Assembly (NCBI GenBank): GCA_030765055.1
Contig: CM060955.1
Span: forward strand, 98,798,037 to 98,862,036
Source: Mantis religiosa
Lineage: Eukaryota > Arthropoda > Insecta > Mantodea > Mantidae
Length of the DNA stretch: 64,000 bases
Direction of reading: 5' to 3'
The notes under the pieces were generated by a model that was not told the origin of the DNA, made no database searches, and was given only the letters and a program-made list of their open reading frames with translations. The position numbers were made by a program, and so were the translations under genes. Position 1 is the stretch's first letter, and every line of letters starts with the position of its first letter. Of this stretch, positions 1-9,807 are shown in pieces.

Positions 1-420
1 CACAATCACTATTTATATTTATTATACCTTAAATAATCTTTTACAGTGTCCAGCGTCGTCCATCTCCTCGGCTGTCCACACACCACCACGCTTAGTCACA
101 CACACACCATAGCTACACCGAGCTATTCCCACAACCGCTCACACACCCCAACATACAACTCTTCATACACAAATAACAAGATGGGCGACGTGCCAATAAC
201 TCAATACATCATGTACAACTAATGCAATACCTTATTTACAAATTCCACAAGGGCTGTTCCATTAATTTATTTATTATTGTTATTTACATGAGTGGAGTCA
301 AGGGAGCAAACAGTGGTTGGAACAGCCTATTACGTAACAGACGGAAGGAAGGACATTTGTACTGACTACTCTAATAAACTCAAGATAATCCACATAATTA
401 ACCTAACAAAACCCTACAAT
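1..420. other. No gene seen; AT-rich flank
   Basis: I see no coding signal, tRNA-like sequence or clear repeat structure here. It is AT-rich sequence with a CA-rich patch near 75-180. Confidence 0.5.
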
Positions 421-593
421 ATATGAGTCAATTGAAAAATTTAATGTCACGACGGCACGTTGGCCATGGTAGCTCAATGGGTAAGAGCGACTGGACGGAA
501 ACCAGGATATCTGTGGTTCAAATTCCGGCCGTGGCGTTGAATTTTTCAGTTTGATTCTATCTACCCAGAACCTCAGCCTACACACGGCTACTA
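421..593 (+). mobile_element. SINE family A, tRNA-like, partial copy
   Basis: Contains an A-box-like stretch (GTAGCTCAATGG, near 469) and a B-box-like stretch (GTGGTTCAAATTCC, near 513) about 45 bases apart. This is the RNA polymerase III internal promoter layout of a tRNA-derived SINE. The same core recurs at 1893-2256 and 17175-17330 (minus) and at 2270-2545, 17345-17580 and 37968-38525 (plus). The conserved 3' tail reads toward CCTACACACGGC. It does not fold as a sound tRNA gene, so it is a dispersed repeat. The family name is mine. Confidence 0.75.
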
Positions 594-639
594 TATTTGA
601 AGAACTAACTTTCATCAATTAACTTAACTACAGTAAAAT

Positions 640-1260
640 GTAAAATTAAAAAATATACAGACAAAGTCTGGAAAAGGAACTTCATAACTTGCAAAGAAAA
701 CTACGGAAAACTAGATGAATACATCAGAAAACTATTTGTATACCTATGAAGAGAGGGAACGAAATCTTATACTTTACCAAAAAGTTGAATTTATATTTAA
801 GAAAGCCCTGCTAGAAACTAGGAAAAACTCTTGGCATAATTATGAATATTGAAAGTAGCATAAACTAAAATATTTGGGGAGTGCCTTATAAAATAGTTAT
901 GGATAAAATAAAAAAAAGCCGGAGGTGTTAAATACTTTGAAAACAGAAGTTGGGACTATTACAAGTAATTTGACAGAATCTATAAACGCGCTATTACGTA
1001 AATTACTGTCTGACAATAGTACTAATACAGATAGGTAATGTTCAAAATCGAACTAAGAAATTAATTACACATATGAAAGTAATACGATCATTTTCCGGAT
1101 TCATGAAACTGAGATTAAACATTAAGAAAAAGAAGACAACTGGAACTGAGGAAATTAAAAATTAAACATTAATATAAGGAATAGCTCAACATCATATTTG
1201 TACAAGCTCTTTAATGATTTTCTTTTATTTGTTCCATTTATACTCTGCCTTTAACTGCAA
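640..1260 (+). pseudogene. Decayed LINE ORF2, endonuclease-RT linker (tentative)
   Basis: Frames broken by stops give a stretch near 805-835 reading roughly KALLETRKNSWHNYE. This resembles the linker that precedes the reverse transcriptase in Jockey/R1-type LINEs. It lies in the same orientation as the clearer RT relic at 1500-1890, with a SINE (1268-1493) between them. It is probably the upstream part of the same dead element. No intact frame remains. Confidence 0.4.
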
Positions 1261-1267
1261 TGGTCAT

Positions 1268-1493
1268 ATCGGCGGCCATTCTCCTTTGGAACATATCGAT
1301 GGTGTTATTCCTTGGGTTGGGCTTTAATCATTAGATCACTAACACATTCACACTCTCATTCGTACTTCCAGACTCTGGGGAAGATGGGGAATTATCTTGG
1401 TCAGAGAAAAATCCCCCCTCCCGCCGCCGGGAATCTGAACCCGTGACCCCTGGCAAGGCAGGCAGGTGCTCTACCGACTGAGCTACGGGGCCA
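1268..1493 (-). mobile_element. SINE family B, tRNA-like head
   Basis: On the minus strand it begins GGCCCCGTAGCTCAGTCGG (A box) and has GGGTTCAGATTCCCGG (B box) about 50 bases later, followed by an unrelated body ending near 1268. The acceptor stem does not pair, so it is not a functional tRNA gene. It sits inside the LINE relic that flanks it on both sides. Only one copy of this family is seen in the window. Confidence 0.7.
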
Positions 1494-1499
1494 AACTTT

Positions 1500-1890
1500 A
1501 ATGACTGTTTATGACAAGGAAAATTTCCAAAAGATTGGTAAACTCCATAGTTGACAGTTCTTAAGAAAGGAAATTACTTACCTATAAGAATCCACTTGAT
1601 CCTAAGTCCTATAGACCAATGTGATCGAATGCTATAGGGAATGCTTTGAATCTTTATTAAATAAAAGAATTATAGAGTTTAGAACCATGGTTATTAACAA
1701 TGACAACCAATTTGGGTTTCGGAAAAAGAATTCTAGAGAATGCCACAAATGCAATAATTGAAGACAAAAGCACCATGTAAATATGTTAACATTATCTTCT
1801 TTGATATTTCTGGTGCTTTTGACAATTTCTGGTTTCCTTTTCTTTTTAAGAGATTAAGATACTTAATTACTTCATCTCTTTATATAATAT
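1500..1890 (+). pseudogene. LINE reverse transcriptase relic
   Basis: Translation across several frames gives DPKSYRP, then FESLLNKRIIEF, then NQFGFRKKNSRE, and further on LIFLVLLTI-like text matching the 'FFDISGAFD' region. These are ordered N-terminal RT motifs of a non-LTR retrotransposon (Jockey/R1-like). Multiple stops and frameshifts make it dead. The palm (YxDD) region is absent, and the copy ends at the SINE A block starting at 1893. Confidence 0.65.
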
Positions 1891-1892
1891 TC

Positions 1893-2256
1893 TATTAATG
1901 GAAATTAATTATTCTTACACACTGGCCGTGTGTAGGCTTAAGTATGGAAATGTACAGTCAGACTGAAAAATTCAATGCCATAGCCGGGATCTGAACCACG
2001 GATCTTCTGGCCTCCGTCCAGCCGCTCTAACCATTGAGCTACTATGGCCAACGTGCCGATATGACATTAAATTCTCCAACTGACTCGTATTTTTCCCGGT
2101 AAACCACTTAGGAGTTCTCATAAACACATGAGACAACCACCTTAATGGCGACTTACAACATGTAAGTACTTTAAGGCCCGGGCTTTATAGTTAACCACTC
2201 TTAGGCAATTAATGGAAATTAATTGTTCTTTCACACTTGCCGTGTGTAGGCTACAG
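1893..2256 (-). mobile_element. SINE family A, minus copy with joined tail
   Basis: Reading on the minus strand: a conserved 5' segment (CCTAAGAGTGGTTAAC, then the GTAAGTCGCCATTAAGGT region), the tRNA-like core with A and B boxes (about 1990-2050), and a 3' tail. At 2206-2256 the 3' tail of a second unit is joined directly to the 5' end of this one, so units are arranged head to tail. The minus copy faces the plus copy at 2270-2545 and forms an inverted pair with it. Confidence 0.75.
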
Positions 2257-2269
2257 TATTTAATCTAAT

Positions 2270-2545
2270 ATCCATTAATTGCCTAAGAGTGGTTAACTAT
2301 AAATCCCGGGCCTTAAAGTACTTACACGTTGTAAGTCACCATGAAGGTAGTTGTCTCATGTGTTTATGAGAGCTCCTAAGTGGTTTACCGGGAAAAATAC
2401 GACTCAGTTGGAGAATTTAATGTCCTGTCGGCACGTTGGCCATAATAGCTCAATGGTTAGAGCGGCTGGACGGAGACCAGAAGATCCGTGGTTTAAATCC
2501 CGGCTATGGCATTGAATTTTTCAGTCTGACTATACCTTTCCATAC
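2270..2545 (+). mobile_element. SINE family A, plus copy
   Basis: Near full-length unit starting at CCATTAATTGCCTAAGAG. It carries the A box at about 2446 and a B-box-like GTGGTTTAAATCC near 2490, and ends in the GAATTTTTCAGTCTGAC motif shared by all copies. It is the inverted partner of 1893-2206, and the two could fold into a long hairpin with a loop of about 65 bases. Confidence 0.75.
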
Positions 2546-2699
2546 AATATTCTATTAAACTTCTGTAAAGACAGAAAAGTGAAACTCAAAGGAATGAATC
2601 AAACAGTATGTAATACTAGTATTAAAATATGTTTCCAGGCTTCACTATTAGGGCCAACATTTTGCGACATTGTTTAAGATACACTCGTTGAGGAAGTAC

Positions 2700-3222
2700 A
2701 TCGGGATAACTGGATTAGTTCGAAGACTCGGCAGAGAAGCTACACTTGGTTTACTGTACCTATGCCCCAAAGTGGGGCATCCGGGCAGGAAGGATGAGGC
2801 GAGAGGAGAAACAGGGTGGCCTCACCGGGAGTCACGACAGTGCAGAGGGCAGGGTCTCTACATTTCACTTAGATGGAAACATCCAACCCTACTGTGGTTC
2901 GGAAACTTCCCACCACGATACCTGGGTGCGGAGACCGGCAACCGTCCTGCCGCAGGAGGGATTGGTTCACTCAGGTCATATCGTTTTGCCATTTACTGTC
3001 GACACACCCACCGACACTTGGAGCCTGAAACAGACCAACAGATGAAAGATGATATGAAATGATAAAGGTGATAAAATGGAAGAACAGGAAATTCGGGGGA
3101 TGTCATTAACCTACCCAGCATTCGCCTGGCAATCCGGGAAAATCTCCGAAAGGGTAGGTCGGCTATAGGAATCGAACCCGGGACTGCCGAACGAAACCGC
3201 CTGAGCCATCCCACTCGGTGTT
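2700..3222 (-). mobile_element. SINE family C, tRNA-like, long body
   Basis: On the minus strand it starts with CACCGAGTGGGATGGCTCAG (A box), has GGGTTCGATTCC (B box), and a body containing TTTTCCCGGATTGCCAGGCGAATGC. A second copy with the same order of blocks lies at 24615-25056 on the plus strand. At roughly 520 bases it is long for a SINE. The overlapping reading frames on its other strand (2670-3062) are shadows of the repeat, not genes. Confidence 0.7.
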
Positions 3223-3342
3223 ACAGCGAGACAATTGCCTGAAAATAATAGTCTATGCTGATGTTTTTATAGAAGAGGCAAATTCAAGACGAGAATTATA
3301 AGGAAAAGATAATTTGTTGCATGTTCTTTCAACCTGGTGCAT

Positions 3343-3470
3343 TGGTCGTCCGCCGTGGCCTAGGAGTAATATGCTAGCCTCTGGTTCCCTACGTCACGGG
3401 TTCAAACCGGGCGCAGGGCGTAGATTTACGGCACGTAAAAAAAACCTCAATCCTGATAAAAAGGCTTTAG
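3343..3470 (+). mobile_element. SINE family D, tRNA-like (single copy here)
   Basis: CCGTGGCCTAGGAGTAATATG resembles an A box, and CACGGGTTCAAACCGG resembles a B box 45-50 bases downstream. The copy is followed by a short A-rich run (near 3437). No second copy was noticed, so the call rests on the paired box motifs only. Confidence 0.5.
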
Positions 3471-3756
3471 AGTTTCAGCAATCGTGAATGTACGAGTTAT
3501 TGAAATTGTTTTAAAAGCGTTAATTAAAGCTATTTGAATAGCTCATGTACAGTTACTAGAGCTCACGTAACTTAACCTTTTGCATCATTAGTAGCAATAC
3601 GGTACTAGAACATACAATCAACAATAGTCGTTCATAATAGTTTCATGTGATATTAATGGTATTTTTAATGACCTTTGGTCCATCACTAATGATTCTGTTT
3701 ACAGTAATGTTTCTATAAATAATGCATAAGTAAGTATATTACATTTAATCTCAAGT

Positions 3757-4015
3757 CTGTCTGGCCCGTGGCTCAGTGGTTACACCGCTTGGCTCTCACC
3801 AAGGCGGCCCGGGTTCGATCCCAGGCGACCGCAAAGTGAGATTTGTGGTGGACAACACGGCGTTGGGGCGGGTTTTCTCCGGGACCTCCGGTTTCCCCCG
3901 CCATCTCATTCCACCAGTGCTCCATCTTCATCTCGTGCATCATCAGTGTCACCGCCTGCGGTGCCGTATGTACCAAAAGCGGGCGTTAAACACTACACAT
4001 TTCATTTCAGTCAGT
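3757..4015 (+). mobile_element. SINE family E, tRNA-like, near full length
   Basis: Begins GGCCCGTGGCTCAGTGG (A box). A B box, CGGGTTCGATCCC, follows near 3811, and the body ends at GCGGGCGTTAAACACTACAC. A 5'-truncated minus copy at 20900-21069 shares the body and the ACACTACACATTT end. That second copy has a clear 12-bp target duplication, which supports retroposition. Confidence 0.75.
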
Positions 4016-4309
4016 CTAGTTCAAGATCTTGCAATAATTTTTTTCTGCTTGCTTCATAGAAACATTTTTCGTACACAAATGTTGTGTGAGCAACATAGGA
4101 TCCTGACAATAATCCTTACAGCCTAAAAGTCCCTAACAATAGGATTTTAAATTTTACAGGAAAATGATAACAATAGGTAGCACTTGTTGATACTTCAATT
4201 TATTTCTTCTAGTGTTCAGATAGCACAAAATTTGATAAATTTGTGTAACTAAGATGAGTAATTGCATTCCACTTGTTACAACAAAACTTCTACAAACATT
4301 GTAGTCATT

Positions 4310-4736
4310 ACACAGAAAATGAAGCTATTTACAGTGGAGTAACAAACACTACACAAATAAAAATATTTAGTAAATACTCTCCACTTAACTTAAGAAGCCG
4401 ATGACAATACTTCTATTATGTTTTTGCGAAATTAATTTCGTGGACATTTGCCCACATCTTCAGCCAAACACAATTCTTTGTCGAACACACTTCGTTGTCA
4501 AGAATACTATGTATTTACGTATTTATGCTTTTAGGTTTGTTTCGTCTTCAGATGTTGGTAATACGTAAATACGTAAATACATAGTATCCTTGACAACAAA
4601 GTGTGTTTGACAACGAATTGTGTTTGAAGATGTGGGCAAATGTCCACGAAATTAATTTCCCAAAAACATAATAGAAGTATTGTCATCGGCTTCTTAAGTT
4701 AAGTGGAGAATATTTACTAAATATTTTTATTTGTGT
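4310..4736. mobile_element. Foldback MITE, copy 1 (family P), 12-bp TSD
   Basis: A near-palindromic element. Arms of about 190 bases (about 4345-4520 and 4560-4736) are inverted copies of each other, running outward from a short centre near 4540. Flanks are the identical 12-mer ATTGTAGTCATT at 4298-4309 and 4737-4748. The element begins ACACAGAAAATG and ends ATTTGTGT. It has no coding capacity. A shorter relative lies at 44846-45149. Long arms with a target duplication of about 11 bp point to a Mutator-like DNA transposon, but a MULE transposase is not seen here, so the superfamily is inferred. Confidence 0.8.
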
Positions 4737-4748
4737 ATTGTAGTCATT

Positions 4749-6059
4749 GCTACAATGCCAACACCTGTTTTGTCATTCCCTAGTTTGTTATCAGCAAAAT
4801 AACAGTGTCATTTCACTTAACACTTTCACTACCATTTCACATTGTGGTTTGATTAACATCAACACTAGGTATCCATTATTCGCAAAATCATACAAATACG
4901 TGATCTCTAACTTGCCATTGTATACCTTCCAGAAGTAAATAAAAATACAATGCAATATATAGCACAATTTGTATGCAACTACTAGCTTATTATACAAAAA
5001 TGTATATTAATGATAATCAACTTCATTAGAAGTAAATGTGATGAGTTAGCAAGCCATTAATTTTCTACCAAACATGGAGGTTTATAATTTTATCAGGAGG
5101 TAAACAGATGAAGTAGAAATCTGTAGTGTATGATTAGTAGTGATACATGAGGAGAAAATATAAATAAAATATGTATATATAGTATATATATCCAAAATTC
5201 AAGAATTAGAAACAATACATACTTAACCAACTTGAACACCATCATTAAATGTGCTTTAAAATAACTTCTTACACATTTATTGAGATTAGGATGCAAGTAG
5301 ATGGAAATATAATCTGTATCAAGGAAATTTGGAAATAAAACACCGTGTACATATTTTTGTGAAGTTTCATAGAAGACATTAAGCCAACATGACTTTGTAG
5401 AATCAAACGAATAATGGAATGGGCATACCTGGAAATCAAATCATGAATGTTCAGCTTGCCATGCCATCTCATGACTTTTTCTACTCACTCTAATTTATTT
5501 CCATAAGATTTCTACAAAGTAACAGTTCTACGTTTATCATCTACTATTCGTTTATGACGATAAATATTGACTTAAGACGGTCCAGTACATTAAAAAATAT
5601 TGTTAACTACCTACTCTTTACTTAGCTGATGAAATTTAACTATAATAAAAGTTAATATATTAATCAGATTATAAAGAATAATAATGTACCTTCAGATTTT
5701 AAACTTCCATTTAGGACTTGAAAACTACAAAGTTGCAAAGAGGCGTAAATAGGCGTAAATCATGGATAGCTGAAAATTATACAATTGTCATTAATCATTA
5801 TAATTACAAATTGTTAACACTAACAATACCGTATTAAACTTATCTAACATCTACTTCATTACTACGAATTTTACTCAAATGAATGGAAAATGCCATTGTT
5901 ATTTACAAATATATTCAAGAAGAAATAACACAATGTATAGTTATCTCTCTGATTCGTTCCTGCTTCCATTATATTGAATGCTTTCTGTATTGTTTTTTAT
6001 TTCTTTATTGCTTTTTTAAGCAAGAATCAAGAAAGAACACCAAACAGTTACAACTAAAA
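4749..6059. other. AT-rich 5' flank, nothing recognised
   Basis: No exon, SINE head or transposase similarity was seen. The short reading frames in it are of the length expected by chance in AT-rich DNA and have no recognisable motifs. Confidence 0.5.
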
Positions 6060-6242
6060 AGTTGAACAATAACTTTTTTCAGCCAATCAACGTTCGCGAT
6101 GTAGTACGCTAGCGCTCCAAGATACTGGGTGGCTTAAAACTCTCGTGCTGCTATTTTCCTTATTTTGGCTTCACCACAGTGATAGTGTATTTTGTCTGTG
6201 CGAGGTGTTTGATATGCGGAGCATAGACATTTGAACGTCAAC
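6060..6242 (+). promoter_or_regulatory. Likely promoter and 5' UTR of the receptor gene
   Basis: This stretch precedes the signal-peptide exon and is less AT-rich than its surroundings. A CCAAT box is at 6083-6087. The start codon at 6243 has the favourable AAC just before it. A six-codon upstream ORF (ATG at 6214, TGA ending 6234) finishes eight bases before the main start. No TATA box or clear initiator was found, so the start of transcription is not assigned. Confidence 0.4.
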
Positions 6243-6324
6243 ATGACAACAGTGAAACACATGACTATCGCTACTGAAATCATGTTGTGCTTTTTACTAA
6301 GTTTCTCTCTGGATCTAACAACAG
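6243..6324 (+). CDS. Pvr-like receptor, exon 1 (signal peptide)
   Basis: Encodes 27 residues plus the first base of codon 28: MTTVKHMTIATEI followed by a hydrophobic core MLCFLLSFSL and a polar end DLTT(G/D). This is a typical signal peptide with a cleavage site near the exon end. The exon ends at a GTTAGT donor in phase 1, exactly the phase needed by the Ig exon at 32576. Internal ATGs at codons 7 and 14 could also serve, but the first is in good context. Assignment to the downstream exons rests on phase, strand and the requirement of a secreted Ig receptor for a leader. The intervening intron is about 26.3 kb, so a cDNA is needed for certainty. Confidence 0.6.
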
Positions 6325-7390
6325 GTTAGTTTATATATTTTCTGTGATTTACACACTGACATGGTTATTCTTTCACTATGAACCTAGAACACAACGAATC
6401 AAATTTACTCGGTACTTCGTTCAGTAAATAAAGCAGCTTGTCAAACTTTTAATTTCGAATTTTCCTTAATCGTACATAATGCCTCATTTCATTATTTGAA
6501 CGGTGTTCGTAAAAACGAGCAACTTTTTTTTGAAAAATAACTTTGCATATCTTATCTGCTGAAACGCTCTTTTGAGTTCAAATAGTTCATGAAGTCAAGT
6601 AATACTGTTGAAATATAAAGCTCAGAATGTTATAACAGTATATTAAAAACATGCCATTTTATTTTGTTTTAGCAAAATTAACATATTTTGGCACTTAAGA
6701 CAGGAGGCGTGACTGTGTAAAATAGTTATTTGGCTATTTTACCCTATGTATTCTAGATTCTATAGGCGTTTTGTGTCATTTGCATTTGCAAAGACCGGCT
6801 TTCTCCATTTATAGACAGCACTCGTTAAATATTCATTCAATTAAACCTTTGCAAAACTTTACCGGCTTCTACTAAAGTGATAAACACAAAGCTTAGGTTA
6901 GAAGAATACTATGCTAAAACAAATTTTGCGTTAAACTGTTGCAGAAACGAGTTACCACATTTGCTAGTTATGTTGGTTAAAATATTTACTAAAATCCTTC
7001 CTTGAAACAGATTCCTCCATGATAGTGTTAAGTAATGGAATTGTTGTCACATTTGTCTAGAATAAATGTTGTATTGTAGTAAACAAGAATTTTGTTGGTA
7101 GGCCTAATTAAAAAAAACGAAATATTGACATCTTTCATTTACTCCATGCATTTATCTCAGCCCGACTAAGTTGAATTTGGATATGAATAATGTTATATGA
7201 TTGTTACCATTTTCGTAGAAGTTGAATGCATTTGTTCCACATTGTACAGATATCGCATTGCCCTGATTAAATAACATAACATGTTTTCAAGTTTAGGTAG
7301 ACATGTTTGTTACACGGTAGGGCCACCCATAAGGGGTGCCGCAGGGCCTATATGAAATATCGAGCAGTAAATAGGGAATATAGTTTTGTA
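6325..7390. other. Intron 1 start, AT-rich, no repeat recognised
   Basis: Begins with a standard donor at 6325. No SINE, transposase or exon-like signal is apparent before the Tigger-like element at 7391. Confidence 0.5.
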
Positions 7391-8546
7391 CAGTAAAACC
7401 TGCCTAAAACGGACTCTTTATATGCCGAAACATGGGGAAAAGGAAAATAAAATTCTGAATGGAGCTATCTCCCAAGTAAAATTATAATCTAAGCCGGAAA
7501 ACTGCCTAACGCGGAAACGGAAATTATTCCGGGAACCGTTTGCGTAAGTAAGTAACCTGATTAAAACGGATTAATTTATGTGTAATGGGTTACAAAGTAC
7601 GTATTTTAAAAAGTTAAATAATTTTGAGAGCGATTACACTTGCACCGAAATTCCATGAACCAAAAAGTCATAAACTGTAATCCTTCGAGGAAAAGTGCAA
7701 AAAAGCCGTTAGCTCTCTCACCTCTCTTCCAACACACATGGTAAGGGTACAATGTTTGATAGTGTGTACATTCTCAGGTTCGTTGTTACAAGTGATCAAG
7801 TACGAGGGGAAGAAAACTGAACGTTGGTGATTTTCAAAAGCCTAGTTCGTGTCTACACAAATTCTGTAAAAGAGTTTAAAGTAAGACATTATCATTGGAG
7901 GAAAGCATTAAAGTTATTGAAGAACACGAAAAGAGCAAACATCCAGCTAAAGAATTAACTGTGTCGTTTAAAGTGGGGAAAACTCAGATTTATGAGATTT
8001 TGAATAGATAAAAATTAAAGACGAGCGGTTAAAGCGAACAGCAAGGTATGTGAAACGCATCTCAAAATCTACAGAGTATGACGAGCTGAATCGTGCTGTG
8101 TTCGAGTGGTTTGTTAGTGCGCGCGCTAAAGGAATTCCCATTTCTAGACCATTGCTTCAGCTTCAAACTTTAGAGACAGCAAGAAAATTGGGCAAAGACA
8201 ATTTCAGGATGGCTCAAGAGTTTCAAACATCGCCATAACATTGTTTAGAATGTTATGTGTGGTGAAACAAATGATGTTGATATGCAGACAGACAGTTGCA
8301 GATTGGAAAGGGAAAATTGAAAACATAGAGAGAAATAGGCGATAAATTACAATTATTGTATGTAATTTTAAAATATAGTACATAATATATATCAGTCTAT
8401 TATTATTTCATTCTGTATTATTCCTTCACTGTGCGACTATTTCGTAATTTTTTTTATTCAGACACAACCCTCTGTAAGACGGAAACATGTGTAAACAGAA
8501 AATAAATGCCAGCACGATCTCGTTCCGTTTTAGAGAGGTTTTACAG
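7391..8546 (+). mobile_element. Tigger/pogo-type DNA transposon, internally deleted
   Basis: Terminal inverted repeats read CAGTAAAACCTGCCTAAAAC at the left, and its near-complement TCCGTTTTAGAGAGGTTTTA at the right end. TA dinucleotides flank both sides. The interior (7885-8260) translates in shifting frames to LSLEESIKVIEEHE, GKTQIYEILNR, and then YDELNRAVFEWFVSARAKGIPIS. These match the N-terminal DNA-binding region (pipsqueak-like HTH plus CENP-B-type HTH) of Tigger transposases. The DDE catalytic domain is missing, so this is a dead, deletion derivative of about 1.15 kb. It lies in intron 1 of the receptor gene. Confidence 0.85.
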
Positions 8547-9355
8547 TACTATCCTCTCTACCTAAGTTTCCAATTATTGTATCACTTATGTGATACCTAA
8601 GTTTTGAAAAAATAGGGGAAGGCGCCTTGAACTTTTAACGTACTTGAAGATCTGTCGTCGTGACTTGTTAGAAATCTAGAATGTTTTCTGAGAATTGGAG
8701 TTTAGAAGACCCTGAGAATGATATTTAACTAATCGAGAAATTCAGGCGCGTCAATTTCACTTGGGGGGGGGGGGGAGATTACCTGAAGAAGTTTTCTGAA
8801 TTTTCATGAGAGTTTCTGATGACAGATTTGGTCCAAAGTCTTTTATTTCTTAAATAGAAATATTTGTATTTTAGTACAGTTATCGTATTTTTTCTTTTGA
8901 TTGAGCATTAAAAACTACTAGCCTAATAATATTATTTCTCGTAACTTATTGGTAGTTGAGTCCTATTTACCCGTAACGATCACCCTGGGGAAATTCTGTC
9001 ATTTATACCAAAAATGATATAGGAATGGGACGAAGGAAATTATTCCCTTATTTGAATTATTGTAAATATTACTGTAAAGCCTTAGTCTGTTATCTCTGAT
9101 TATACTATCAGAATCTCCAAAACACGTAAAGTGAAAAGTATCTGAGTTATTAAGTTCCATATAATGTTATAACGTCTATAACATTACATTTAAGATGGAA
9201 GTAAATGTAGTAACTATGAATGAAAATTGTATTTTAACTCTGTATAAGATTAATGGGTGCTGAAATTCCAAAAATGGAATTTAATAAATTTAAAATTGGA
9301 AATCAATCGGCTCAAGAAGCACAGATTTATACAGTTTGAATGTCAAGTATAGATA
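8547..9355. other. Intronic sequence, nothing recognised
   Basis: AT-rich, with a run of about 13 G at 8764-8776. No coding or repeat structure was seen. Confidence 0.45.
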
Positions 9356-9581
9356 GACCGCGAACAAAGTGTAGTTGCTGTGCGCATGCGCGAGCACAGA
9401 CTTCTCCTCTCCTCGCCACCCAAGCAACACATGACTCCCACCCCTTCATACGTTGACTAGTGCTGTGCAACTTGTGCCATGGATGAGAGGAGAGGCAACC
9501 TAAACTGACAGAAGTGGGGGAAAGCTAGAGGACTTCAGTTTTGGTAAGCCACGCTTTCAACTGCATTTTGTTCGCGGTTAA
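9356..9581. mobile_element. Short MITE-like element with ~20-bp TIRs
   Basis: The left end reads ACCGCGAACAAAGTGTAGTTG (from about 9358). The right end is its near-complement, CAACTGCATTTTGTTCGCGGT, ending near 9580. The unit is about 225 bases with no coding capacity and is GC-richer than its flanks. No convincing target duplication was found, so the superfamily is unassigned. Confidence 0.55.
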
Positions 9582-9807
9582 CCTGTAACTACGTTTCTAT
9601 GACGTTGTCTACACTCACGTCATCTCCTGATCTGGTATTTAATTTACTGCAGTCTTTTTTTCAGGGATGCGAGTATTGGTACTGTTTTGTCGTTTTTGAT
9701 TTTTTGTTATCTCAATTTAGTGTTTATTAAAATTTCTTATTCGTTCATATCCTGATGATGGGAGCGATGTACGTTCACGAAAAGTCGGTCTCTAGTCTCT
9801 TTTCACC

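Noticed and set aside
1441..1493. Possible tRNA gene on the minus strand
   Set aside because: The acceptor stem lacks a complementary partner and a SINE body follows.
2670..3062. 130-codon frame that looks like a compositionally normal gene
   Set aside because: It lies antisense within SINE C; a second copy at 24615-25056 shows it is repeat sequence without a conserved frame.
3757..4126. Possible tRNA gene, and a 116-codon frame beside it
   Set aside because: A and B boxes are present but the acceptor stem does not pair and the unit has a SINE body; the frame crosses from SINE into unrelated DNA.
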